A stretch of DNA of 64,000 nt from Candidatus Saganbacteria bacterium. GTDB taxonomy: Bacteria; Margulisbacteria; WOR-1; XYC2-FULL-46-14; WPAF01. The stretch covers positions 1 to 64,000 of the forward strand of contig JACRPM010000002.1 in NCBI GenBank assembly GCA_016223205.1, read 5' to 3'. The notes below the pieces were generated by a model that saw nothing but the letters and a program-made list of their open reading frames with translations, was not told the DNA's origin and ran no database searches. The position numbers and the translations under genes are program-made. Positions 8,246 to 16,814 of the stretch are shown here, in pieces (position 1 is the first letter of the stretch; each line of letters opens with the position of its first letter).

Positions 8246-8496
8246 TGGAAGTCAAGGAACTCGACCAGATCGTCAAAGTCGGCGCCATCTTTAAGGGCGG
8301 CTCCGACATCCGCCCCACCTGGTTCGTCTGGGAGGGAAGAAAGTATATAATAAAGGAAGTGAACTACGTGTGGATGGACCGCGAAGGCCGCGAAAAACTG
8401 CACTGCTTCTCGGTGACCGACGGCGCCAACAACTATGAGATGTCCTTCAACGCCGAGCGGGCCATTTGGAAGTTGAACAAGGTATTCCACGATTAA
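8245..8496 (+). CDS. small SOS-operon protein of unknown function
   Basis: The 83-residue protein begins at a TAATG overlap with lexA and ends in an overlap with the polymerase gene, so it is translated as part of the SOS operon. It looks like a compact beta-rich fold: KVGAIFKGGSDIRPTWFVWEG, then KYIIKEVNYVWMD and a C-terminal WKLNKV. The layout WxG-x-y-I-KEV is reminiscent of the small DUF6504-type proteins found beside translesion polymerases in other phyla, but that is a comparison from memory. It may be an accessory factor of the polymerase. Confidence 0.7.
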   Translation: MEVKELDQIVKVGAIFKGGSDIRPTWFVWEGRKYIIKEVNYVWMDREGREKLHCFSVTDGANNYEMSFNAERAIWKLNKVFHD

Positions 8497-9712
8497 ATTC
8501 GGCCCCATACTTCACGTCGACATGAACGCCTACTTCGCCTCCGTAGAACAAGCCAGCAATCCCTTTCTTAGGGGAAAACCGATCGCCGTGGGCGGCGGGA
8601 CCGGAGGAAAAAGAACGATCGTGGCGGCCTGCTCCTACGAAGCCAAGGCCAGAGGGATCAAGAACGCCATGACCGCCTGGGACGCGCGCAAGATCTGCCC
8701 CGACCTCATCATGGTCTCGGGCAACATGGACAAGTATATCTACACCTCCTCCGAGATCATCAAGATCTTCAGGGAATACACCGACCGGGTGGAGGTTTTC
8801 TCGATAGACGAATGTTTTCTGGACGTTACCGATACCGAAGAGCGCTTCGGCGGCGCGGTCCAGATCGCCAGGCAGATAAAACAAAAGATCCGCGAGAGGT
8901 TCCATCTCACCTGCTCTATCGGCATAAGCTTTAACAAGCTTTTGGCTAAATTGGCGGGGGAGCTTAAAAAACCGGACGGGTTAATGACGATCCGGCCCGA
9001 AGATATTCCCGAAAAACTTAAGGACATCGAAGTTTCAAAGCTCTGCGGCGTGGGCAGGAAGCTGGAAAAGTATCTGGGGGAGCTGGGCGTTAAGACCTTC
9101 GGCGACCTCAACCGCTACCCCCGGGAAAAACTGGTCAAGCGTTTCGGGATGGCCTGCGGGGAGGGCCTTTACTGCATGGGCCAGGGCAAAGACAACTCGC
9201 AGGTTTCATCCAATTACGATGAAGAAGCCAAATCCATGGGCCATTCCTACACCCTGCCCAAAGCCACCGATGATATTGATGAGGTCAAAGGCTATCTCCT
9301 GCGCCTTTCCGAGCAGGTCGGCCGCCGCCTCCGCCGCGATCATTATAAAGGCAACGTGGTGCACCTGTCCCTCGGCTTCGAGGATTTTAATTTCTGGGGC
9401 AAGCAGAAGAAGATCGAAGATCACCTCGACGACGGGTATGAGATCTATAAGATCGCCGAGAGAATTCTAGGCGCGTTTCGCGACCGCAGAGCGCGCTTCC
9501 GCTTTGTAGGTGTCTCCGTCTCCAACCTCACCCACAACCTCGATCAAATAAGCTTATTTGAAAAGAATGAGCGGAAAAAGAAGATCCTCAAGGCGGTGGA
9601 CGAGATCAACGACCGCTACGGGGAGTTTGTGATCGAGCGCCTGGCCATCTTAGACACCGTGCTCCACGGCAAGGTGGGCATGGTGGATTCGCGGACTTAC
9701 AATGTGATATAA
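8492..9712 (+). CDS. dinB: Y-family translesion DNA polymerase (DinB/Pol IV-like), non-AUG start
   Basis: The product, about 406 residues, carries the Y-family signatures HVDMNAYFASVE (first metal aspartate), SIDECFLDVT (catalytic acidic pair) and TCSIGISFNKLLAKLA, then thumb and little-finger domains. It copies past DNA lesions. The only in-frame ATG (8522) would remove the conserved ILHVD segment including the metal-binding Asp at 8519-8521. Upstream, the frame is open only to 8477 and holds no ATG, GTG or TTG. The best start is ATT at 8492, overlapping the previous stop (ATTAA), with AAGG about 9 nt before it. Enzyme identity is confident; the start codon is inferred. Confidence 0.85.
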   Translation: MKFGPILHVDMNAYFASVEQASNPFLRGKPIAVGGGTGGKRTIVAACSYEAKARGIKNAMTAWDARKICPDLIMVSGNMDKYIYTSSEIIKIFREYTDRVEVFSIDECFLDVTDTEERFGGAVQIARQIKQKIRERFHLTCSIGISFNKLLAKLAGELKKPDGLMTIRPEDIPEKLKDIEVSKLCGVGRKLEKYLGELGVKTFGDLNRYPREKLVKRFGMACGEGLYCMGQGKDNSQVSSNYDEEAKSMGHSYTLPKATDDIDEVKGYLLRLSEQVGRRLRRDHYKGNVVHLSLGFEDFNFWGKQKKIEDHLDDGYEIYKIAERILGAFRDRRARFRFVGVSVSNLTHNLDQISLFEKNERKKKILKAVDEINDRYGEFVIERLAILDTVLHGKVGMVDSRTYNVI

Positions 9713-9722
9713 TTTTATCTTC

Positions 9723-10283
9723 ATGAACAAAGCGGTATTTCTGGATAAAGACGGCACTATCAGCGAAGAGGTGAATTACCTCTCGCACTATAAGGACCTC
9801 AAGCTTCTCCCCCACTCCGCCGAGGCCATAAAAATGCTCAATGAGGCGGGGTTTAAGGTGATCGTCATCAGCAACCAGTCGGGGGTGGCGCGCGGATATT
9901 GCTCGGAAGATATGCTCCAGGCCATAGACAAGACCATGCAAAAGGAACTTTTGAACCGCGGCGCCTTTATCAATGCCATTTATTATTGCCCCCACCACCC
10001 CGAACACGGCTGCTACCCTTACCGGCAGGTTTGCGCCTGCCGCAAGCCGCACACCGGGCTGGTGGAGCGCGCCGCAGAGCAATATAAGCTCGACCTTAAA
10101 TCCTCTTTTTTTGTGGGCGACCACGCCAACGACGTAAAGACCGGGAAAAACGCCCGGATGAAGACGGTCTTTGTGATGACCGGACACGGGAAAGAAGAGT
10201 TGGAGGAAGTCCAAAAAAATGGAAAGCCCGACCATGTGGCCGACGACCTGCTGGAGGCCGTAAAATGGATCTTAAAAAAATAA
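9723..10283 (+). CDS. gmhB: D-glycero-beta-D-manno-heptose-1,7-bisphosphate 7-phosphatase
   Basis: GmhB removes the 7-phosphate of heptose bisphosphate in ADP-heptose synthesis for the LPS inner core. The 186-residue HAD phosphatase has nucleophile D8 and acid D10 in FLDKDGT. It also has the family zinc site CPHHPEHGC followed by CACRKP (C89, H91, C104, C106) and the GDHANDVKTG motif. A TATAAT at 9708-9713 ends 9 nt before the ATG, so a short or leaderless transcript begins here. It overlaps the next gene by 19 nt, and hldE, the other step of the pathway, follows. Confidence 0.92.
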   Translation: MNKAVFLDKDGTISEEVNYLSHYKDLKLLPHSAEAIKMLNEAGFKVIVISNQSGVARGYCSEDMLQAIDKTMQKELLNRGAFINAIYYCPHHPEHGCYPYRQVCACRKPHTGLVERAAEQYKLDLKSSFFVGDHANDVKTGKNARMKTVFVMTGHGKEELEEVQKNGKPDHVADDLLEAVKWILKK

Positions 10284-11188
10284 AGACCTATTCCGCCAAG
10301 AGCCGCAAGCATAAAGTGGCTCTTTCTGCCCTGGCCAGGGCCGGGAAGAAAAACTCGCGTTTCTCCGATTTCTATGATGATCTGCCGGATTTTCTGGCGG
10401 TCAAGGAATTAAAATCCACCGTCTCCGCCATCCTCAAATCCCATAAGGCCGGCAAACCGGTGGTCTTCGGGCTGGGAGCCCATGTTATCAAAGTCGGTTT
10501 ATCTCCCATCCTCATCGACCTGATGAAAAAGAAAGTCATCGACTGCATCGCTTTGAACGGTGCGGGGGCCATCCACGACTTTGAACTGGCCACACTGGGA
10601 CATACTTCCGAGGATGTGGGGGAGAATTTAAAGACCGGGATGTTTGGCATGGTGAGAGAAACCCTGACCGATATGAACGAGGCCATCGCCGAGCTAAGCG
10701 ACCCTTCCTATGAGCCGCGCGGCCTGGGAGCTCTGCTGGGTAAAAAATTGCTCAAGATGAAAGTTCCTTACCGGGAGAAAAGTATTCTTTATAATGCATA
10801 TGAACTGGATATCCCGGTAACCGTCCACGTGGCCATCGGCACCGACACCATCCATATGTCGCCCAAGCTCGACCCGCGCGCCCTGGGAGAAGCCAGCTAT
10901 CTCGATTTTGAGATACTATGCGGAATGATAAGCAAACTGCAAGGCGGGGTTTACTTGAACGTCGGCTCGGCCGTGATATTGCCGGAGGTTTTTTTAAAAG
11001 CCCTCACTGTGGCGCGCAACCTGGGATATAAGGTCAACGATTTCACGACCGTAAATATGGATATGCTGCAGCATTACCGCCCGCGCCAGAACGTATTAAA
11101 ACGGCCGGGCGGCAAAGCTTATTCTTTGATCGGCCATCACGAAATAATGGTCCCCCTGCTCTATCAAGCCCTCCTGGAGGAGTTATGA
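10265..11188 (+). CDS. deoxyhypusine synthase-like protein in the heptose operon
   Basis: The 307-residue product carries GLGAHVIKVGLSPILIDLM, ALNGAGAIHDFELATLGHTSEDV and HVAIGTDTIHM. These belong to the NAD-binding fold of the deoxyhypusine synthase family. In eukaryotes that enzyme modifies eIF5A, while bacterial relatives have unclear or polyamine-related roles. I do not see the catalytic lysine context of the eukaryotic enzyme (WGK), so classical activity is doubtful. The gene is embedded by overlaps between gmhB and hldE, which links it to sugar or envelope metabolism by context. Confidence 0.75.
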   Translation: MDLKKIKTYSAKSRKHKVALSALARAGKKNSRFSDFYDDLPDFLAVKELKSTVSAILKSHKAGKPVVFGLGAHVIKVGLSPILIDLMKKKVIDCIALNGAGAIHDFELATLGHTSEDVGENLKTGMFGMVRETLTDMNEAIAELSDPSYEPRGLGALLGKKLLKMKVPYREKSILYNAYELDIPVTVHVAIGTDTIHMSPKLDPRALGEASYLDFEILCGMISKLQGGVYLNVGSAVILPEVFLKALTVARNLGYKVNDFTTVNMDMLQHYRPRQNVLKRPGGKAYSLIGHHEIMVPLLYQALLEEL

Positions 11189-12645
11189 TCGAACATCGTT
11201 TAAAGACCCTGATACCTAAATTCGAAGGCAAAAAGGTCCTGATCGTGGGCGACCTCATGCTCGATGAGCACATCTGGAGCAAGGTTAACCGCATCTCGCC
11301 GGAGGCCCCGGTGGTGGTAGCCGATGTTGTCAGGATCTCTCACGTGCCCGGCGGCTGCGGCAACGTGGCGGCCAATATCACAGCTTTAGGCGGCTACCCC
11401 ATACTGGTGGGGATCGTGGGTCGCGACAGCTCGGGAGATAAACTTGGACGGGCTTTAAGGAACCTTGGCATCGATACCCGGCATCTTATTACTACCTCCG
11501 AACGTCCGACGACCTTAAAATCCCGCATCATCGCCGGCAGCCAGCAGGTGGTCCGGGTGGACCGGGAAGAAAAAGATCGGGTTTCAGAAAAATTATCCCG
11601 GCAGATCTTATCGGCCGCTTCCCAGCTTATCAAAAAAGTCGACGCGGTGATAATCTCCGACTACGGCAAGGGCGTGCTTTCCAACCAAAACTGTCGGCAG
11701 GTCATCCGGCTGGCCAAAAGATATCGGAAACCGGTTTTGGCCGATCCCAAGGGGAACGATTATTCCAAATATCGCGGCATCACCATCATGACCCCCAACC
11801 AGCTGGAAGCGGAAACCGCGACCGGGATCAAGATCACGGATGCCGACTCATTGGAAAAAGCCGGACAGAAACTTTTTAAGGATTTGAAACTTCCCAATCT
11901 GATGATCACCCGCGGGCGCGAAGGCCAGTCATTATTCGAGAAAGGCAAAAAGCGCTTCGATATCCCGGCGGTGCCGCGCGAAGTGTTCGATATCACCGGC
12001 GCCGGGGATACGGTCATCGCGACTTTGGCGCTGGGGATAGCTGCCGGCGCCGCATTGCACGACGCGGCCCTGCTTTCAAACTACGCGGCTTCCGTAAAAG
12101 TGGGCAAGATCGCCACCCAACCGGTCTATCGGATGGAGTTGGAAGAAGCTCTCGAAGAAAGAGAGCCGGCCGGCCGCAAGATCAAGGCCCGCTCGGACCT
12201 GGCTCCCATCATAAAAAAACTGAAAGCCGAGGGCGCCAAGATCGTTTTCACCAACGGTTGTTTCGACATTCTCCACCTCGGCCATGTGCGCTATCTCAAG
12301 GAAGCCAAAAAGTTGGGCGACATCCTGGTGGTGGGGTTAAATAGCGACAGTTCGGTGAGGAAACTAAAGGGGAAAGACCGGCCCTACGTGTCGGAGCTGG
12401 AGCGGGCGGAGATCTTGGCATCGCTTGAATGCGTGGATTATGTGGTCATCTTCTCCGAGACCCGGCCCGACAATTTGATCAAGTTCCTTCGTCCCGATAT
12501 TCACGTCAAGGGCGGCGACTATTCAGTTGAAGAGCTGCCTGAAAGACATCTGGTCAGATCTCTAGGGGGCAAGGTGGTCGTGATCCCGCCTATCAAGGGA
12601 AGGTCTACTACTTCCCTTATCGAAAGGATACTCAATAGAAAATGA
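11185..12645 (+). CDS. hldE: bifunctional heptose-7-phosphate kinase / heptose-1-phosphate adenylyltransferase
   Basis: The 486-residue protein fuses two activities. Residues about 10-320 are a PfkB-type kinase (PGGCGNVAANITALGG, then the anion-hole motif DITGAGDT). Residues about 345-486 are a nucleotidyltransferase (FTNGCFDILHLGHVRYL, then KGGDYSVEELPE). Together they make heptose-1,7-bisphosphate and, after GmhB, ADP-heptose for LPS. Fusion and length match Escherichia HldE. It overlaps the preceding gene by 4 nt and the following TPR gene by 4 nt. Confidence 0.95.
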   Translation: MIEHRLKTLIPKFEGKKVLIVGDLMLDEHIWSKVNRISPEAPVVVADVVRISHVPGGCGNVAANITALGGYPILVGIVGRDSSGDKLGRALRNLGIDTRHLITTSERPTTLKSRIIAGSQQVVRVDREEKDRVSEKLSRQILSAASQLIKKVDAVIISDYGKGVLSNQNCRQVIRLAKRYRKPVLADPKGNDYSKYRGITIMTPNQLEAETATGIKITDADSLEKAGQKLFKDLKLPNLMITRGREGQSLFEKGKKRFDIPAVPREVFDITGAGDTVIATLALGIAAGAALHDAALLSNYAASVKVGKIATQPVYRMELEEALEEREPAGRKIKARSDLAPIIKKLKAEGAKIVFTNGCFDILHLGHVRYLKEAKKLGDILVVGLNSDSSVRKLKGKDRPYVSELERAEILASLECVDYVVIFSETRPDNLIKFLRPDIHVKGGDYSVEELPERHLVRSLGGKVVVIPPIKGRSTTSLIERILNRK

Positions 12646-13265
12646 TAAATGTTTGGAAATTGAGATTTGTGATTTGTTTGGTGATTGTATCTTGGTTATT
12701 GGTTATTGCGCCGCCGGCGCAGGCCTGGCAGATAACCAACGAATTGCAGAATGAACTGGCCGAAAAAAGAGCGGCGGTCGCCAAATCCCCCAAAGATGCC
12801 AATGCTCGCTTCGACCTGGCCATCACCTACGCCTACACCAATCTCATCCAGGAGGGTTGGGACGAGCTTAAAAAAGTGAACGATCTCGACCCTAATTTCA
12901 AGAATACGGCCTATAAAACCTATTCCCAGAAGGTCATTGCCGATCCGGCCGATTGGAGATTAAGGTTCCGCCTGGCCTTCGCCTATTACTTTGCCGGGAA
13001 AAAAGCGGAAGCCATCCGGGAGCTCAAGAATGTCCTGGTGCTCGACCCCAACAATGTCTTCGCTTACGGCTATATTTCCCTGATCTACGGCGAGATGAAC
13101 GATACCGACCGGGCCATCGAATACGCCAAGGCGGGCTTAAAAAAAGATAATCTGGTGGCGGCCCTCCATCTTTTACTTTCTTCCGGCCTGTACCGCAAGG
13201 GGGATAACTGGAACGGTTTTTGGGAGGCCTCGACCGCAGTGCGGCTCAAACTCCAGGGATATTAA
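12642..13265 (+). CDS. exported TPR-repeat protein
   Basis: The 207-residue product has an N-terminal export signal (LRFVICLVIVSWLLVIAPPAQA). TPR-type helical pairs follow: DANARFDLAITYAYTNL, DWRLRFRLAFAYYFAGKK and NVFAYGYISLIYGEMND. TPR domains mediate protein contacts. Its place between hldE and the LptC/LptA-type gene suggests a periplasmic role in envelope assembly. No catalytic motif is seen. Confidence 0.7.
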   Translation: MINVWKLRFVICLVIVSWLLVIAPPAQAWQITNELQNELAEKRAAVAKSPKDANARFDLAITYAYTNLIQEGWDELKKVNDLDPNFKNTAYKTYSQKVIADPADWRLRFRLAFAYYFAGKKAEAIRELKNVLVLDPNNVFAYGYISLIYGEMNDTDRAIEYAKAGLKKDNLVAALHLLLSSGLYRKGDNWNGFWEASTAVRLKLQGY

Positions 13266-14195
13266 ATGGAATTCTTGAAACGGCTGGGTTTTTCGGCTTT
13301 CGTGCTTTTTATCCTCTTTCTTTTCGTCTGGGCGCTTTACCTGCCCAAAGAAGAGATCGCCACAACCATCAGCCGCACGCTTGAGCAGCAGCGCGACCGA
13401 TTGGACCTTTTTTTCCAGGGGGTCACTTTCCAGGAAAGCTCCAACGGGGTGAAATACTGGGAGATCAAGGCCAAATCCTCCTCCCTTAATAACACCACCG
13501 GCCTGGCAACCCTTGAGGAAGCGACCGGATATTTTTATGAGTCCGGCCGCCCGGCCCTTAAGTTCATCTCTCCCCGCGCCTTCTGGCAGATGGACCAAAA
13601 GGAGATCTACCTCGAAAATCCCCTGGGCTATGACGTAAAGTCGGAGGGGAGCATCCGGAAATTTTTGGCCGAGATCAAGGACAAGGATGTTTCGGTCTTT
13701 TCGCTCCCGGCGCGCTACCGCACTTCGGGAGAAGGGACGCTCTTTAAGGCCAAACGATTAAGCTGGAGGATGACCAACAAAAAATTGCTCTGTGAAGGGG
13801 GCATCTGGCTCAACAAGGGAGAGATCACCGGGACCGGCGATACCCTGCAGGCCGATGTGGGACTTAAAAAGGTGTTACTGCTGGGCCACCCCCGGGTGGT
13901 CATCATGAACGAATATCCCACCCAGATCGTGGCGGATGAATTTGAGGTGGATTCTCCCTCCGACACTTTGCTGGCGCGCGGACGGGTCGAGATGCAATCC
14001 GGCCAGATCAAAGTTTCCGCAAATAAAGCGGTATACGACCAGCGCGCCCAGACCGTAACCCTGACCGGGAACACCCGGATCTATCGCCAGGGCAGCTGGC
14101 TTTCGGGCAAAACTATCGTTTTTTCAGTGAAGGAAAAGACCTTTAAGGTGCAGGGCCAAACCCGGGTCGTCATCCCCGAAGAGGAGATTAAATGA
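13266..14195 (+). CDS. LptC/LptA-type LPS transport protein
   Basis: The 309-residue protein has a single N-terminal anchor (FSAFVLFILFLFVWALYL). Two beta-rich halves follow: an LptC-like part with WEIKAKSSSLNN and YLENPLGYDVKS, and an OstA/LptA-like part with repeated turns (QIVADEFEVDSPSDTLLARG, KVSANKAVYDQRAQTVTL). Such proteins form the periplasmic bridge that carries LPS from the inner to the outer membrane. The LptC-LptA combination in one chain is longer than Escherichia LptC (about 190 residues). It directly follows the TPR gene and overlaps trxB by 4 nt. Confidence 0.8.
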   Translation: MEFLKRLGFSAFVLFILFLFVWALYLPKEEIATTISRTLEQQRDRLDLFFQGVTFQESSNGVKYWEIKAKSSSLNNTTGLATLEEATGYFYESGRPALKFISPRAFWQMDQKEIYLENPLGYDVKSEGSIRKFLAEIKDKDVSVFSLPARYRTSGEGTLFKAKRLSWRMTNKKLLCEGGIWLNKGEITGTGDTLQADVGLKKVLLLGHPRVVIMNEYPTQIVADEFEVDSPSDTLLARGRVEMQSGQIKVSANKAVYDQRAQTVTLTGNTRIYRQGSWLSGKTIVFSVKEKTFKVQGQTRVVIPEEEIK

Positions 14196-15169
14196 TGGTG
14201 ATGCTAGAGGATGTAAAGACCCAGCCCAAATTGGAAGCCATTATCCAAAAAGAAGGGCCGCTTTTTGACGTGATCATTATCGGCGGCGGTCCGGCGGGAT
14301 TGACGGCCGCGATTTACTGCGGGCGCGCCCGGCTCAAGACCCTGCTTATCGAAAAGGCCCTTTTAGGCGGGCTGGCCTCCACGACTTTCTTGATCGAGAA
14401 TTATCCGGGATTTCCAGAAGGGATCTCCGGGATAGAGCTCGGCAACAAGCTCGAAGCCCAGGCCCGCAAGGCCGGCTGTGATATCTATTACGGTGAAGCG
14501 ACCGGCATCACGATCAGCAAGAATAAAAAGGTCGTGGAGATCGAGAAGCACCGCCTGGAGACCAAAGTCATCATCCTCGCCACCGGCACCGAACCCAAAA
14601 AACTGGGAATAAAGGGAGAGGAAGAGCTGCGCGGCCGCGGGGTCTCTTATTGCGCCACCTGCGACGGGCCTTTCTATCGCGACAAGAGCATCGTGGTGGT
14701 GGGAGGCGGCAATTCCGCGGTGGAAGAAGCTATCTTCCTGACCCGCTATGCCCAAAAGATAACCATCGTCCACCGCCGGGACAAACTGCGGGCGGATAAG
14801 ATCTTGGCCGAGCGGGCCATAAACCATCCCAAGATCTTTATCCTTTGGGATTCGGAGATAGAAGAAGTGATCGGCAAAGCGCGCGTGGAACAGGTGGTCA
14901 TCAAGAACCTCAAGACGGAGGCCCGCAGCAAGCTGGCCGCGGACGGGGTGTTCTTCTACGCCGGCTCCTCCCCCAATTCCAAGCTGATAAAAGGCTTGGT
15001 AAAACTCGACGAAGCCGGCTATATCTTAACCGACGAAGAATTGAGGACCAATGTGCCCGGGGTATTTGCCGCCGGGGACATCCGGAAAAAATGCCTGAAG
15101 CAGGTGGTCACCGCCGCGGGTGACGGCGCCCTGGCCGCCGAATCGGCCCGGAGATTCATAGAAGAATGA
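14192..15169 (+). CDS. trxB: thioredoxin-disulfide reductase
   Basis: TrxB transfers electrons from NADPH through FAD to thioredoxin. The 325-residue protein shows the FAD motif IIGGGPAGLTAAIY, the redox-active CATCDGPF, the second dinucleotide motif VVGGGNSAVEEA and the C-terminal FAD motif GVFAAGDIR. Length is normal after a short N-terminal extension. It overlaps the preceding and following genes by 4 nt, so it belongs to the envelope operon. Confidence 0.93.
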   Translation: MMVMLEDVKTQPKLEAIIQKEGPLFDVIIIGGGPAGLTAAIYCGRARLKTLLIEKALLGGLASTTFLIENYPGFPEGISGIELGNKLEAQARKAGCDIYYGEATGITISKNKKVVEIEKHRLETKVIILATGTEPKKLGIKGEEELRGRGVSYCATCDGPFYRDKSIVVVGGGNSAVEEAIFLTRYAQKITIVHRRDKLRADKILAERAINHPKIFILWDSEIEEVIGKARVEQVVIKNLKTEARSKLAADGVFFYAGSSPNSKLIKGLVKLDEAGYILTDEELRTNVPGVFAAGDIRKKCLKQVVTAAGDGALAAESARRFIEE

Positions 15170-16026
15170 TCCTGCAAGTCATGGCTCCGGTGATCTTTAT
15201 CTCCCTGCTGGGCTTTGTCTATGCGCGCTTCAGGAAAGCCGAGCCCCAGGTTCTCTCGGACATCATAATTTATTTGACCATTCCCGCGCTCTTCTTTATT
15301 TCTTTCTATAATAACCAACTGCTCTTCTCTGAACTGCCGGCGGTTTTTATCACCATCGGCGCGGTTATGGGCGGTATTTTACTGGCCCTGTTGCTTTTAA
15401 GAAAGTTTTTCCGCCTGCCGGTTGGCCTATTCTTGCCGGCGATCTTCATGAATTCGGCATTCGTGGGTTTTCCCGTTATCCTGCTGGCCTACGGGCCGGA
15501 GGGATTGACCCGCGCCATCGCTTATGATTTTATCAACGGCCTGGTCATATTTACCCTGGGGGTCTTTGTGGTCAGCCGGAGAAAGGATTTTACCGAACTT
15601 TTTAGGTTGCCCTTTTTATATGCCGCCCTCCTGGGCTTGGCCTTTAATTATTTCGGCCTGCGCCTGCCGGATCTGGCCTTAAGGTCGATAGAAATGCTGG
15701 GCAGCATAACCATCCCCCTGGCTTTGCTGATGCTGGGCTTTAGGCTGGGGCTGACGAAGATAAAAACCTTCACTTTGCCGGTGGTAAGCTCTATCTTGAG
15801 GATGGGCTTGGGGACCGCAATTGCGGTATTTTGCGTTTGGGCCTTACGGGTCGATCCCCTGTTAGGCCGGGTGCTGATCGTCATGTCCGCCCTGCCTTCG
15901 GCCTTTATGGGGTTGGTGCTGGCGGAAAAATATAAGACCGATGAGGAGCTGGTGGCATCCTCGATCGCGGTCTGCACCCTGCTTGCTGTGATCTACTTGC
16001 CCTTTTTATTATGGATATTAAGTTAG
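15166..16026 (+). CDS. AEC-family (auxin efflux carrier-like) transporter
   Basis: The 286-residue protein is almost entirely hydrophobic with about nine to ten membrane segments. It contains the family features AIFMNSAFVGFPVILLAYG and, near the end, GRVLIVMSALPSAFMGLVLAEKY. Bacterial AEC carriers move organic acids such as malate or malonate, but the substrate cannot be told here. It is coupled to trxB and overlaps larE by 16 nt. Confidence 0.85.
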   Translation: MILQVMAPVIFISLLGFVYARFRKAEPQVLSDIIIYLTIPALFFISFYNNQLLFSELPAVFITIGAVMGGILLALLLLRKFFRLPVGLFLPAIFMNSAFVGFPVILLAYGPEGLTRAIAYDFINGLVIFTLGVFVVSRRKDFTELFRLPFLYAALLGLAFNYFGLRLPDLALRSIEMLGSITIPLALLMLGFRLGLTKIKTFTLPVVSSILRMGLGTAIAVFCVWALRVDPLLGRVLIVMSALPSAFMGLVLAEKYKTDEELVASSIAVCTLLAVIYLPFLLWILS

Positions 16027-16814
16027 AAAAACTCAAGGATATACTGCGCGGCCTGGAAAGCGTGCTTCTGGCTTTTTCCGGCGGAGTGGACAGCACTTTT
16101 ATTCTTAAGGTCGCGATTGATACTTTAGGGGCTGAAAAAGTACTGGCGGTGATCGCCGTGTCGGAAACCTACCCGGCATCGGAAAAACAAGAGGCCCAAA
16201 AGCTCGGAGAAGAGCTGGGCGCCAAAACCCTGGTTATTGAGACCCGTGAATTAGACAACGAAAGTTTCCGCCGCAATCCCCGGGACCGCTGTTATTATTG
16301 CAAAAGCGAACTTTTTTCCCGATTATTAAAGATCGCCGAAGAAAATGGTTTGGCCCAGGTGATCGACGGCTCCAACGTCGATGATCTTTCGGATTTCCGT
16401 CCCGGCGCCAAGGCCAAAACGGAGTTGGGAATAAGCAGCCCCCTACAGGAAGCTGGGCTTGCCAAACAAGAGATCCGCGACCTCTCGCGCTCGCTGGGTC
16501 TACCCACCTGGGATAAGCCCTCTTATGCCTGCCTGGCTTCGCGCATTCCCTACGGCACGCGGATCGAACCGGAAACGCTCACTCGCCTGGATGAAGCGGA
16601 AAACTTCTTAAGGACCCTGGGCTTTAAGCAGTTGAGGGTACGGCATCACGGCAATCTGGCCCGTATTGAACTGGAAGAGAAGGACATACCACGGGTTTTG
16701 GGCGACGGTTTGATGGATAAGATAAATAAGAAATTCGCGACCTTGGGCTATATCTATGTAACGATCGATCTTAAGGGTTACCGTACCGGGTCTTTGAACG
16801 AAGCGCTAATATAG
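16011..16814 (+). CDS. larE: ATP-dependent sacrificial sulfur transferase LarE
   Basis: LarE builds the nickel-pincer nucleotide cofactor by donating sulfur to a pyridinium dicarboxylate. The 267-residue product has the PP-loop LAFSGGVDSTF, the CYYCKSELF motif and C174 in YACLASRIPYG. C174 corresponds to the sacrificial cysteine (Cys176 of the Lactobacillus enzyme). No larB, larC or lactate racemase gene lies nearby. It is the last gene of the operon and overlaps the convergent small barrel gene by 9 nt. Confidence 0.88.
   Translation: MDIKLEKLKDILRGLESVLLAFSGGVDSTFILKVAIDTLGAEKVLAVIAVSETYPASEKQEAQKLGEELGAKTLVIETRELDNESFRRNPRDRCYYCKSELFSRLLKIAEENGLAQVIDGSNVDDLSDFRPGAKAKTELGISSPLQEAGLAKQEIRDLSRSLGLPTWDKPSYACLASRIPYGTRIEPETLTRLDEAENFLRTLGFKQLRVRHHGNLARIELEEKDIPRVLGDGLMDKINKKFATLGYIYVTIDLKGYRTGSLNEALI

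Noticed and set aside
10265..11188. Annotation as a true deoxyhypusine synthase
   Set aside because: The NAD-fold motifs match the family but the catalytic lysine context is not seen, so only a family-level call is made.
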